Assembly: GCA_021401465.1 (NCBI GenBank)
Contig: JADDMT010000067.1
Span: 62,001 to 126,000 of the forward strand
From: Teratosphaeria epicoccoides
Lineage: Eukaryota; Ascomycota; Dothideomycetes; Mycosphaerellales; Teratosphaeriaceae
Reading direction: 5' to 3'
Length of the DNA: 64,000 nucleotides
Shown: positions 11,291-21,711 of the stretch, piece after piece
Layout of the letters: every line of letters starts with the position of its first letter
Numbering within the stretch: the stretch's first letter is position 1
Notes under the pieces: model-generated
What the model saw: only the letters and a program-made list of their open reading frames with translations
The model's database searches: none
Told to the model about the DNA's origin: nothing
Made by a program: the position numbers and the translations under genes

Positions 11291-11760
11291 CAGCGTTGCC
11301 ATCGCCAATGCGACCCAACATCTCCTCGATGTGGGAGCATCGAAACAACGTCCCCAGTCCGCTCAAGATGGGCAAGTACCAGGATATCTGGGATCACAGC
11401 ATCCCAAACCGCTCAGGCCTGATTGTCATCGTCTCGATCACCTTCGAGCTGCGGGCCTCGGCGACATTATGTGCATCCTGGCCTAATCCACCCTGGTCGT
11501 GGAGAGGCTTCTGGTCGGCATTGCCATCCACTACGGATTCGGAAGGCACCGCGTTTACATCCAGGCTACGCTGCTCAAAGTCATCTTCCGTTTTCACGTA
11601 CAGGTGAGTCGCTCGAAGCATCGATCTCGATGTCGCATCGCTGACGCACAAGCAGGACGGCCGCGCTGCTGCTGTCGAGGACGGGTTCGACCCTGTATTA
11701 TTCATGGCCTGCTTCACGGGCCCTGTCGCCCACCTGCAGCTTGCAGTGATTATCCGAGAG
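11291..11760 (+). pseudogene. Remnant of a PTH11-type (rhodopsin-like) membrane receptor gene
   Basis: Three pieces in different frames match the layout of fungal PTH11-like receptors: a first helix (SGLIVIVSITFEL), then GDIMCILA, an in-frame TAA at 11484..11486, and the next helix with LLVGIAIHYGFGRHRVY. The GFGRH signature after a helix is typical of this family. An intron-like segment follows (GTGAGT donor, GCTGAC branch site, CAG acceptor, about 52 nt ending at 11655), after which a frame reads TAALLLSRTGSTLYY. Frame shifts, a stop and missing loops mean the gene is not intact. The family assignment rests on a short motif and is tentative. Confidence 0.4.
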
Positions 11761-12289
11761 GAAGACAACGGCTTCCATGACGAGCTCATCCACCTCCAAC
11801 GCGCTTACGACAGCCTCACACGCTCCTGCATCGACTCGTGTACAGCAGCGATAGCAATCCATTTAGCGGCAGCCTATCGAGCAGAACCTCACTTCCGACA
11901 GCAACGATAGCAATACCAATCAAAAGCTCGACAGCATCATAGCAGAGATCCGTGGCTTCATCCTCTCGCCGGATGACTATCTCACCACGCGGAAGACACG
12001 AGGGCCTGTCTCACTCCCGTGTAGCCTACACAGAAGCGTGACGGATTCCGCGCCGCCCAGAACTACGTACGCAGTCCGGCAGCGAATCTGGCAGGGACAC
12101 CGCCACCTTCACTTGGCTTAGAGATTTTGTTAGAGGTCGGGCTTCCGAAGTCACTGTCTCACCAAGGATGTCGCCAATGCAAGACAGGGCAGAGGATTGG
12201 TTCAAACATGTACAGAGACAAAGACAGGGCCCGAGCATAGCATATGTAGGCAAATGCATAGACTCGTCGCGGCCCGCTGCATCACTGTC
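11761..12289. other. No intact gene
   Basis: Between two remnants. Frames are short and broken; I recognise nothing. Confidence 0.4.
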
Positions 12290-12715
12290 CACATTCTTTC
12301 CACTACCACTGGAGCCATGTCGTATTCAGACCAGTCCTTGGCCTGCTCTCCTTCCTCCACCAGTCCACTGCAGAACAACCCACGCCGGCGCTCTTCACAT
12401 AAGCCTTGATCATTGGCCTGGCGCATCTGCGCCTGGGTGTTTGGTTCATACCACGCAAGAAATTAAGAGCGACGCCAGCACAGATCCGACTTCTTCGGCA
12501 CCACATCCCACGAGATGAGATGCAGCTTCTCAGGGGGGGCAGTTGGCGTCTCCATCGCTGGGTCCATCCTCACGAAGGTGGTCTCGTCGTTCGTTACCCC
12601 ATCTCTACGGACGTTGTTACCGTGGACAGGAGTATGGGCAGCTATGCAGTGCTCTACCACGTCTGGACAAGGCCGAGCCGGCAATATCTTCTACATTGGA
12701 TTCCGCAAGACCTGA
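12290..12715 (+). pseudogene. Remnant of an MFS (DHA2-type) drug transporter
   Basis: The frame from 12515 reads GGAVGVSIAGSILTKVVSSF followed by VTPSLRTLLP, which resembles the helix-11 region of 14-helix (DHA2) major facilitator drug transporters. The piece before it (IIGLAHLRLGV) lies in another frame; a run of seven G at about 12531-12537 sits where the frames separate. No intact N-terminal transporter half is found upstream. I read this as a decayed gene fragment. The family is inferred from one motif. Confidence 0.4.
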
Positions 12716-13773
12716 TGATGGCAGCGCAGCAGTGACACATGGGGAGCAGTCCTGCTTCAGAGCGACAGTACCGGCTTGCTGCGCTTACTGTCTCGCGAAC
12801 ATCTGAAAGCCAGGACCCTGGTGCATATCTTGCCTGCCTGAGAGATATGAGATACACTCTGGCATCATGTGGCGCCGCCATGCAGAGTCATACAAAGCTT
12901 GGCGATCGCTCCTCTCTTGTATCCCCTGTTGATACGGCTGCTGTCATACTGGGTGCTGTGCTCGTTGGTGATACACAGAGCTTCTCGTCCATTTGGTTCA
13001 GCCTTGAGCAAAGTCCTGCGAGCATAATATACGACCCTTGAATATGGTGCAAATGAGGAGCTCCCTACAGCGTGGCATAGAGGAACGGGACCGTGGCGGC
13101 CATCCCGGCGATCTGGCCGCTCTGGAGCGCAGCTAAGGGCCTGTTCCTACGAATGTTTGAATGTCATGGCTCGGGTAGATTGATCGGAAAACTCCTATGG
13201 ACGAGCCTTCCTTACACTGCTTTGATGGGTAATGTAGTCGTGGATATAGATTCTTCTTCCTGAGGCCTACATGAACCCACTGGGAGCTTCATGGTGTATT
13301 CAATGCCGTTCTTCGTGCCGCGCTCCATGCCAGCTGCATCATCTCAGACGCTGAATGTGTTGGAATGCTGATGTTGGGCATCCTGGCTGTATCTAGGAGA
13401 CTCATACCAGTACCAAGAGCTCACATTACCAGCTGATCATCCCGCCGTGTGCCACCCTACGGCCCATCGCTTTTCGCCTTGCCGATGGTGAGGGAAGATC
13501 CCTTTAGTGTGCACTAGGGCTATCCAGCATTCCATGTGGAGGAGGATGGCCCGTCAGGCAGTCTGTATGTAGCCTGTGTGGGGAGACATGAGGAGAGAAG
13601 AGACGACACGAATTCACCTCTTCGATGGATCGTGCACGGCCACTCACGGATCTACCCGCGATGCTTCACGGATTCGGCCTTACTTGAACCACCATCCAAT
13701 CTACAACAATCATGGCGTCGACACCCCTCTCTCCTACACCACTTCCGCCGCGGCGGACGACACACCGTTCACG
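12716..13773. other. Upstream region of TFB2, no gene
   Basis: No recognisable coding sequence. Out-of-frame ATGs upstream of TFB2 (for example 13712) could act as upstream starts if transcription begins early. Confidence 0.5.
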
Positions 13774-15342
13774 ATGTCGTCGGCCGCCTCTCAGCGGGTG
13801 CTCGACTACCTCGAAGCCCTCCAGTCCGTCACCTCCATCAAGCTGTTTTATCAGCCATCAACAGCACTCGCCATCTTCCGGCGCATGCTGCCTCACTTGG
13901 CCAAAACGATAGTGATGGCGATGCTGTACATGCCGACCCCCCTTGCGGTCCGTGATCTGGATATATGGATCAAGCCGGATGCAGAAAGCGTGCAAGCACG
14001 TGATCGGGCGGTCTCGATATTGTTGAGGTTGAGGATATTGCAGGATGAGAGTGGTGGGATCAAGGACGCGAATGGCAGGCCGGCGTATCAGCTCACGCCG
14101 ATTTTTGCGAAGAGTTTGCGCATGGCGTTGACAGGTGGAGGCGATCATAGGTCTTTTGGTGTCCCTGCTACGACTGCGGATAAGACGCCCATTACCGTGG
14201 AATACCTCGATACATATGCGCGGAAGCAGTGGGAGAGCATCCTGTACTATGTCGTGGGATCAGCAAATTCCGCTCTGTCCTGTGGGGCCGCCATCAGTCC
14301 GGGGACGCAACAGCTACTCCAGAAAGGAGAGTTCGTTGCGTTAAAAGGTAAACCGCCGGCACCGGTCATCACAACAGGAGGCTTCACATTCCTGCTGCAG
14401 GAGATCAACGCGCAGATCTGGTCTCTGCTGATTGTCTACCTGCAAGTGGCTCCCGAGCTGCAGATGTCTGAGGTCGAAGTCCTGTCATTTCTCTTCACGC
14501 TCGGGTCGCTAGAGCTGGGCGTGAGCTACAGCACGAGCAATCTGACTCCCACGCAACGGCAGATGTTGGATGACCTAGCGGACTTTGGGTTGGTGTACAA
14601 GAGAGGTGACGACGCAGACCGATACTATCCAACGCGACTGGCGACGACATTGACGAGTGATGCGCCTGCATTACTCAACAACGCCCTGACAAGCACGACC
14701 GTGGCATCTCCCAGCGACGCCCTCGAAGCCGGCGCAAATGAGCGAGGCTTCATCATCCTGGAGACGAATTACCGCCTCTATGCTTACACCTCGAGCCCTC
14801 TACTCATCAGCATCATCTCCCTCTTCGCCCAACTGCACACCCGATTCCCCAATCTCGTCACCGCAAAGATAACAAAGGTGAATACGCCATTGCTGCTCAC
14901 GACAAAAAATTCTTCAGCGCAAATACTAATGCATTATCCTCAGACATCAACCCAACGCGCCATCTCCTCCGGCATCACCTCCAACCAAATCATCAGCTAC
15001 CTCCAAACCCACGCCCACCCCATCCTTCGCCACCACACGCCCATCCTGCCACCGACCGTCGTCGACCAGATCCGACTCTGGCAAATTGAAGGCGAGCGTA
15101 TGACTTCGTATCCTGGCTACCTGATCCGCGATGTAGGAAGTGCAGAGGATTACGAAAAGGCTGTAGCGTATGCGGACGCATTGGGGATTTTGAGGAAGGC
15201 GTTCCCGAGGAAGGGGTGGTTCTTTGTCAGCAGGATGGAGCAGATGCAGGCGTGGTTTAAGAATCAGGCGGTTCGGAAGAAGGCGGAACGGGAGGCGAAA
15301 GACAGGGAGGCCGCCGCGGGGGCGGGAGGCGGCAAAAATTGA
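13774..15342 (+). CDS. TFB2: TFIIH core subunit Tfb2 (p52)
   Basis: Subunit of the TFIIH core used in RNA polymerase II initiation and nucleotide excision repair; in the family it anchors and stimulates the XPB/Ssl2 translocase. The product (500 aa after splicing) opens with VLDYLEALQSVTSIKLF and continues with FRRMLPHLAKTIVMAMLYM and QWESILYYVVG, all typical of Tfb2. The C-terminal part (IRLWQIEGERMTSYPGYLIRD) is the most conserved block. One intron, 14878..14943 (66 nt, TACTAAT branch site), is a multiple of three and has no stop, so retention would add 22 residues. I chose the ATG at 13774 because the frame upstream lacks family resemblance. A basic tail follows the conserved end. Identification is secure. 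Confidence 0.93.
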   Translation: MSSAASQRVLDYLEALQSVTSIKLFYQPSTALAIFRRMLPHLAKTIVMAMLYMPTPLAVRDLDIWIKPDAESVQARDRAVSILLRLRILQDESGGIKDANGRPAYQLTPIFAKSLRMALTGGGDHRSFGVPATTADKTPITVEYLDTYARKQWESILYYVVGSANSALSCGAAISPGTQQLLQKGEFVALKGKPPAPVITTGGFTFLLQEINAQIWSLLIVYLQVAPELQMSEVEVLSFLFTLGSLELGVSYSTSNLTPTQRQMLDDLADFGLVYKRGDDADRYYPTRLATTLTSDAPALLNNALTSTTVASPSDALEAGANERGFIILETNYRLYAYTSSPLLISIISLFAQLHTRFPNLVTAKITKVNTPLLLTTKNSSAQILMHYPQTSTQRAISSGITSNQIISYLQTHAHPILRHHTPILPPTVVDQIRLWQIEGERMTSYPGYLIRDVGSAEDYEKAVAYADALGILRKAFPRKGWFFVSRMEQMQAWFKNQAVRKKAEREAKDREAAAGAGGGKN

Positions 15343-15594
15343 GGCGTGGACATGGATGCTTTGTGGCGTCGACATTGGGTCCGGGTGTGCATAGCGACGG
15401 CGTTTGGGTTGGACATGCACGAGATGATGATGGCCATCTCACATTGCGTGTGAGTACATCCAAAGCCATGTCATTGTACTACTATCACTACTTCACACAT
15501 CGTTTGATGTCTTGCTGAACGCGACTGTCAAATGAGCTCAAAATCGACAATCATCGCCGTCGTCCAGTTCCGCAGTCCCAATTTCCTCCTCAGG

Positions 15595-17227
15595 TCAAGT
15601 CACCAAACTTCTCCTGTCGCCCTTGCCCCGACCGAGCAGCCGATGCATGAGACTCTTCTTCCGCGCCTCACTCGGACTACTGTCGATCGTTGTCGACCCT
15701 CTCTCGCTCTCATCACCCTCTTCTAGCCGGCTCAAGATGATCAGCTTGTCAGGCCCGCTGCCACTTCCAACCGGTCTACCGAGGTACGGGTTCTTTTGTA
15801 GAGCGGCCAGCTGCAACTGGAACAGCACGAACGACTCTCGGGCCTCAGAAGTTGCACAAAGGCCATGCAGATGCTCCAGAGCACGACGCATACGGCGATT
15901 GTTGGCGTCTTGACTGTGGATCTTGTCAGAGTCCTGCTTGGGCGATCCCACGGCCATGAGAAGCTCTTCGTTGCGATAACGGTCGTTGAGGGTGGAGAAG
16001 CGGCCGCACCAGTAGCCTATTGGCTCCGCAACGTGGACCTGGTTTGTCGATTGGCGGACAGGTGATGCTTGCCTGGGCTGAGGAGGTGTTCGAGACGGCG
16101 ACGACTCTGGGACCTCGCGGACTGACGATGAATGGGCTCTTCTCCTTGAGCTACTGTTGAGCAGCGCCTGATTGCCGCGAGGTGTCTTTGGCGGTGGTGC
16201 GATCTCCGGTTGGACTTCGCCTATCAGTCTCCTCTCCTGAATCTCACCATGTCTGGAGTGACGGTGGTCGATGGTATTTGCCCGTTGACGGCTGGTGTTG
16301 ACGGGTGGCGGTGGAATGTGATTGGTGACCTCCGACAGACGGCGGCCGTTGCTTGCTCCGGACCATTGCGGATTGGTAGTCATCTCAGAAGGTTGGCGAA
16401 CGTCAATGTTTCGTATCATCGGCTGCGAGTGCCACCTTTGCATGCCATCCGGTCTCGTAGACGCTGACATCGGGGTTGTTGGTCTTCCCATGCTACCACG
16501 ATACGTCGGGCTGCTTTTATGCGCAGGTGCATGATAGGTCGGCGCGCCGCGAAAGTCGGAATGGGCCGTTTCCATATGATCATATTTTCTTGGACTTGGC
16601 GAGATGTTCTCTTTGAACGCTGTCGAGCGACCCACATCGTACTGAAGCAACGGTTCGGTGTCGGACCTCTTTACTCGGGGGACTGGTGTGATATGAGAGA
16701 TGCTGTGCTTGCGTGTGGAGACTGGCGGTGTCGGGATCCGCGTGATGGGGGGGAGCGGTGGCGCATGGGAAGAATGTACTGCAGACGGGAGGCGTGAATG
16801 CGATTTGGACGTAGTCTCGGCGCTGTCAGGTGCTGATCGCATGTCTAGTCGGGCAAACACGTACCATCGCTGACTTCCGCGCCTTTGACGGCGGAGGCAG
16901 GCTGCTGAATGTGCGACTCCTCGGCATCCCACCGATCGGATCATCTGGCAGACAGATGTAGCTGCTCTTCCTGCTATAGCTGGACAGCGGCGGGATAGAT
17001 GCACTACCTTCGTCCATTTCGTCGATGTCATAGCTGGGGAAGATTTGGGAGGATGAAGTCGAGAATTTGTTTTGAGAAGTGGAGGCAAGTGAGAGAGTGG
17101 ACGACGTGGCGATGCTGGCGTCAGTCTGGTTCGAGCGGCGGCGTGTGAAGGGGTTGAGAGCTTGTAGCGACGCGATGGAAGAGAGGCGGCGGAGCGAGGT
17201 GCGGCGGGAGCTGGACTCGGAACTCAT
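15595..17227 (-). CDS. Conserved fungal Ser/Arg-rich protein of unknown function
   Basis: Two exons on the minus strand, 17227..16865 and 16815..15595, joined by a 49-nt intron (GTACGT donor, CTGAC branch site, GAG-ending acceptor); 527 aa. Most of the chain is low-complexity and rich in Ser, Arg and Pro, with repeated potential phosphosites (RRTSLRRLSS, RRRSNQ). The folded part appears C-terminal: YWCGRFSTLNDRYRNEELL, then RRALEHLHGLCATSEARESF and FQLQLAALQKNPYLG, a block I associate with an uncharacterised family of filamentous ascomycetes. In-frame sequence upstream of the chosen ATG, up to 17311, encodes a CxxC...CxxC pattern, so the true start may lie farther out. It converges on TFB2. 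Confidence 0.7.
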
Positions 17228-17849
17228 CTCGATGACGGCAAGACGGGACCCGCAGGTAGAACAGTGTGGTAATGGAGAAGTGCAAAGTCGGCAGCGAAGT
17301 GGATAGATGCGCATGTGGGGCTCGACGGCGATTTCCTGCGCTGGAAATGGAAGGTGCGCTCGGTGGGTCGTTTGGGAAAGCGCATGCTTCCCTTCCACAT
17401 TCGCCGGGTCATATACGAAACATCACCGACCGCAACATCGTCACCGCGTCTGTTCAAGGACAATGGCGAGCGGCAAGAAATCAACCTCTCAATTCGTGGG
17501 CGTTTGTAGTAAAGCTGGGACTTTCCGTTCACTATCGGCCAGAGTCGCGGTCCATACTCTCCTGGGGAAACACAACAGGGAAAGGGCGTGTCCAGACCAC
17601 GCTCGCGACAGATCATCATTTGTGGCTAGCAGAATCTCCTCTTTGCCAATATCATTGCGTCCTGGTGTACAGGCTTCCACATGCCTGGATCCAATGCTAG
17701 GAATTTCTCATCGTCTATTCCAAGAGCCCTTGGCTGTGCTGTCAGGCCTGGCGACGGATCACCTGCTCATCCGACCCAGCTCCTCGATGCAGCAACAGAA
17801 AGAAATACGAGTGAGCCTGTGACCCCGACCCATGCCATCAAGTCGATCC
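17228..17849. other. Spacer between two minus-strand genes
   Basis: Upstream region of the Ser/Arg-rich gene and downstream region of the secreted Cys-rich gene. It includes the possible N-terminal extension described for the former (to 17311 or 17398). No other feature seen. Confidence 0.5.
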
Positions 17850-18329
17850 TCAAACCCTCGCAGCCGTCTCGGCCGCCGGATCCACAACCGCAAAATCCGT
17901 CACCGTCATCGGCGCCGCCACGTTCGCAACGACAGCCGCCGCACTGGAGCTCGGGCAAAGCGGCACGGTGAATGTAGGCGTGGCCCATCCGGAGCAATCC
18001 GCATAGCAAGCCCCATATCGTATCTCACACTCATTGATCTTATCCACACACGCCGTAGAGTCGCAGGTGGCTGATGAAGACAATATCGCGATCCTGGCTT
18101 CCGTGGTAGTGGTTGTTGTTGTTGTTGTTGCAGGACATCCGGGGTCGGAAAACGTCGGTGTGGTGTGGGCGCCGCAAGCTGGGAAACAGCCCCCGTACAT
18201 GGAGCCGCAGGCGTTGACGAAGTCCATACATCGTGTGGATGTGCAGGCCGAAGCGATCGACCTCATGGGCCTGATGCGGAGGGCCGTGGCGGTAATGCCG
18301 AGCGCGAGCGCCATCATTGGCGCGAACAT
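17850..18329 (-). CDS. Small secreted protein with two six-cysteine modules
   Basis: 159 aa, single exon, ATG at 18329 in a good context (GCCGCCATG). The first residues (FAPMMALALGITATAL) look like a signal peptide. The mature part has two modules with identical spacing, C-x4-C-x6-C-x6-C-x3-C-x12-C, each with a Tyr-Gly before the fourth Cys and a TPTF segment before the last. A run of nine Thr links them. The tail is Ala/Val-rich and ends with a modestly hydrophobic stretch, without a clear GPI signal. Even Cys numbers per module suggest three disulfides each. No named family is recognised. Extracellular location is inferred; candidate roles are cell-wall protein or effector-like protein, with no direct evidence for either. 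Confidence 0.75.
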   Translation of the reverse strand: MFAPMMALALGITATALRIRPMRSIASACTSTRCMDFVNACGSMYGGCFPACGAHTTPTFSDPGCPATTTTTTTTTEARIAILSSSATCDSTACVDKINECEIRYGACYADCSGWATPTFTVPLCPSSSAAAVVANVAAPMTVTDFAVVDPAAETAARV

Positions 18330-19334
18330 GGCGGCTGCTTGCTATTCTGTGACCCAGGGCTCTTTAGGAGGAGTACTGGGGCTGCTGGAGAGACGGGCGT
18401 CCGTCTTTGATGACCCCCGAATCCTTCGCCAAGCGACTCACGCCTTGGCGGCCGCATAGGAATGAACACACAGACATTTACCTAGATGCTGCCGCGAGCT
18501 CGTATTGGCCCACGTCATCCATGTGAGAGGCAGGAAGAATGTCGCAGAGCCGCCCTTGCGTCGAGTGCCAAGCCTGTCAAGAAGGCACCCGCCCATTGGG
18601 AATCGACTGATGTGCACGATCGCTGATCTTCAGCCGATGACTCAGTATCCGATAGCTATCATGTCGTGAGGGCAAAGCCTGGCGGAACCGGACTTGGTGT
18701 GCCGTCCTGATGATGTGCTTGAAGCACACCTGTGGCTAGAATAGGTGGACCAACAAGATCAGAAGTCAGAACCAGACTTGCTGTCGAGCATTGCGTTGGA
18801 GTGAGAGATTACTTGAAGCATCACCGTTCTGTCAGAAGGCAAACGGTCCACCAGCATCTCATGCAGGCGGACAGTTGTGCTTGGCATGCACAACACACAC
18901 CCGGCTAGCTCTCAGGGCCTAAGTCAGCCATTAACTACGACATAAGCATTGCGACCCTTGGATAAGTGCATGTCAGCTAGAATGCGCACGCCCTGCCGCC
19001 TGAATAGCCGCCTAAGTATGTTGCCGCGCTTGCTCTTGCATAACGAACCAAGCATGTCACACTGCGCATGATTAAGGAAGGTACCGGTCAATTGCAACGC
19101 CCTCGTGCCCTCGTGCCCAATGCATCCCATGTCACATGATCCATCGCTCATATCGGGGTACCTGTGCCCTCTTGTTGAGCATTCAAAGGACCTGCTAATT
19201 GAGCAAGCTCGCCGAGGAACGATCAAAAGAGAGTCTCCGAACGGTCCGACATGATGCCTCGTGGCGGATGAAAAGATCAAGAACACAACGATAGTAGAAT
19301 TTCCGCGAAACATACTCATCCACACCCAACTCAC
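18330..19334. other. Intergenic region
   Basis: About 1 kb upstream of the secreted-protein gene. No coding frame with support; I see no clear regulatory motif. Confidence 0.5.
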
Positions 19335-19763
19335 CTACGCCTTCACTCCACCCACAACTCCCGCCCTCCACCTCCCAAGCACAGCCTCCAACGCCGGCAC
19401 CTGCGTCTCAGCAGCATTCACATGCATGACTTCCAGCTTAGACACCCGATCCTTGGCAACTTTGAGCCTTTGCTGCGTCCTCTTCAAAATCTGATTCGCT
19501 CTCGACTCTCTCGCTGCAAGACGATTATGCGCGGCGAGGACCAATCGATGCCTGACTGCTAGCTGGCCGGCATTCCTGCGCTTCTTGCGGCTACCAGCAC
19601 GATGGGCCATGACTTCAAGAGCATCCGTGGCTTCGGCAGTGTTGACTTCGGCCAGAGCATGGGCTGTTTGTGCCTTTCGCAATGACACAGCGAGGGTTTG
19701 CGAGTGTTTCCGTGCGTCGGTGAGCTGGGTTGTTAGCGATTCGACTGTGAGCATCTTGATCAT
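19335..19763 (-). CDS. Hypothetical small basic coiled-coil protein, 142 aa
   Basis: Open frame from the ATG at 19763 (MIKMLTVES). The product is almost entirely helical in character: Ala, Leu, Lys, Arg and Gln in heptad-like order (SLTTQLTDARKHSQTLAVSL, ANQILKRTQQRLKVAKDRVS), with a basic cluster (AGSRKKRRNAG) in the middle that could bind nucleic acid or act as a nuclear signal. No signal peptide or membrane helix. No family recognised. The long stop-free frame, helical periodicity and location in a gene-dense block favour a real gene, but conservation has not been tested. Confidence 0.5.
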   Translation of the reverse strand: MIKMLTVESLTTQLTDARKHSQTLAVSLRKAQTAHALAEVNTAEATDALEVMAHRAGSRKKRRNAGQLAVRHRLVLAAHNRLAARESRANQILKRTQQRLKVAKDRVSKLEVMHVNAAETQVPALEAVLGRWRAGVVGGVKA

Positions 19764-20147
19764 TCGTGTTTTGTGAAAGAAGAATCCGGTTTGGGGTCTA
19801 TGGTCACTCAAGGGGCAGAGCTGCAGGCCGCAGTATTTGATGTATCACGCCTCACGATATCAAAGACTTTGTCGAGTCTGGCTTGCTTTGTCGAGTTTGT
19901 CCATATTCATGGCAAACAAGGCCTATTGTCTTCGGCACAAAGACGTTTGCCATGGATGGAACGGTGAGCAGGGTGTTGGTACACATGCTGTCTAGTTAGA
20001 GAGCATGCTTGCATTGGTACCTTACATTGGATGCAACTCTGCCGTGTCCGTACGAAACGTATATCGGAGGAAATGTAAGTCGGTGACGTAAACTTCATCC
20101 CACACGACTTCAACTTCCACGTGCTCGTATAAACCTCACCCGTCGCT
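19764..20147. promoter_or_regulatory. Divergent intergenic region
   Basis: 384 bp between the starts of the coiled-coil gene (minus) and the PLP-homeostasis gene (plus); any promoters for both must lie here. No specific motif identified. Confidence 0.4.
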
Positions 20148-21023
20148 ATGGCGAATCCCACCAACAGCGATACAGAAATGCGCATCGACCCGCAGCGAGC
20201 AAAACTGCTCGTTGAGAACCTACAAAACATCACCCAACGAGTCGAAAAGGTCGCCGACGGCCGCAAGGTAACCCTCCGCCACCCAAGCACCTCCACCCAG
20301 AGTCCGAAGCACTGACAACCAAAAAAAAAAAAAAAAAAGATCCGCATAATCGCCGTCTCCAAACTCAAACCCGCCAACGACATCCTCGCGCTCCACCAGT
20401 CCCCGCAGCACGCGCACCTCGACTTCGGCGAAAACTACGCCCAAGAACTGACCGAGAAAGCGCTGCTCCTCCCCCCAACCATCCGCTGGCACATGATCGG
20501 CGCGCTGCAGACCAACAAATGCAAGCCGCTCGCCGAGCAGGTCGCGAACCTCTACTGCGTCAGCTCCGTCGACACGGCGAAGAAGGCCGACGCGCTGGAC
20601 AAGGGCCGCGCGGCGCTGGCGGCGACGCGGGAGCTGCCGGAGAAGCTGCGCGTGCTGGTGCAGGTCAACACGTCCGGGGAGGAGGCGAAGAGCGGGGTCG
20701 CGCCCGCGGGGGAGGCCGTGGCGGCCCTGTGTCGGCACGTGAGGGAGCGGTGTCCGCATTTGCGGCTGGCGGGGTTGATGACGATCGGGGCGGTCGCCGC
20801 GAATCAGGATTTTGTGGCGCTGAGGGAGCTGCGGGATCAGATGGCGCGGGCGCAGGGCGGGGAGCCCCTCGAGTTGAGTATGGGGATGAGTGCGGATTTC
20901 GAGGCGGCCGTCAGGGCGGGGAGTGATGAGGTGAGGATTGGGACGGGGGTGTTTGGGGAGAGGCCGGCGAGGGGGGACGCGAGGGTTCGGGTTGAGAGTG
21001 CGGATGAGGGGGAGAAGGCTTGA
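20148..21023 (+). CDS. Pyridoxal-phosphate homeostasis protein (YggS/PROSC family)
   Basis: Predicted PLP-binding single-domain TIM-barrel protein that buffers free PLP; the family has no demonstrated catalytic turnover. Exons 20148..20267 and 20340..21023 give 267 aa. Visible signatures in order: AVSKLKP carrying the PLP-binding Lys, FGENYAQEL, IGALQTNK, VNTSGEEAKSG, LRLAGLMTIG, and the phosphate-binding C-terminal block ELSMGMSADFEAAV and VRIGTGVFGERP. The intron (20268..20339, 72 nt) ends in 18 consecutive A before AG. The second exon is markedly GC-rich compared with the first. Length is normal for the fungal family. Identification is secure. Confidence 0.94.
20321..20338 (+). repeat. Poly-A tract (18 nt) abutting the splice acceptor
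   Basis: Eighteen A immediately before the G of the acceptor in the intron of the PLP-homeostasis gene. The usual pyrimidine stretch is absent between the CTGAC branch site and the AG. Confidence 0.9.
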
Positions 21024-21711
21024 GATTCGAATGGGGGGGGGGGGGGGGGGGACTTGGAAATTTGAAGGACTGCATCGAGCGACCTTTTTGTTCCTCTTTT
21101 GTTCTTTTTCCCCAAATCTGTGGAGCGGCGGCGGTGGTGGTGTGAAGTGTCAGGGAGAGAGCGAAATGAAAAACTCTTCAGTGCCGATCTAGGAGCTCGG
21201 CCGCTGACTGGGACAGATGCATCGACGACGGGCTGGCTGGCTTGCCGCCGAAGTCTCTGCAGGACTTTTTTTTTTTCTTTTGGAGTCGAGTGCTCGGAGC
21301 CGGTGCGAGGCGGTGGAAAAAAGCGGTGCATGATTTTGGGTGAGGCGAGAGCAGGTGGTTCGGGGGGAGGGGAAATGCTGGTGGAGCAAGGGCCGTCCGG
21401 GCTTTGGCAGAGCCCGAGCATCAGGTGGAGGTATGACGATAGAGCCTGGCGAGCGACATGGTGACGACAGTGGCAAAAGACCTGGAGCACGAGGAAACGC
21501 CATCCTTACGGGCGGGTGCTGTAGATGCCATACTGGTTATCAATGATCTGTACATGGCATATTCGCCATCCCAGCCCTCTCGCTATGCTGTGTCTCCGTC
21601 TTACGCCTTGCAACGCCTTGCCAATCGTGCAATTTCGAATCGTCCCGCGTGTCGCTCATGCACATACATGTATCTCATAGATCATCTCGTTCTCTGATGC
21701 GTGCTTTCGTG
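21024..21711. other. Convergent intergenic region with a 19-nt poly-G tract
   Basis: Lies between the 3' ends of the PLP-homeostasis gene and ATG15. A run of 19 G (21033..21051) sits just past the first stop codon. Minus-strand frames here are Pro/Ser/Arg-rich shadows with no motif. Confidence 0.6.

Noticed and set aside
20837..21490. 217-codon minus-strand frame
   Set aside because: Overlaps the 3' end of the PLP-homeostasis gene antisense and a poly-G tract; low complexity and no motif.
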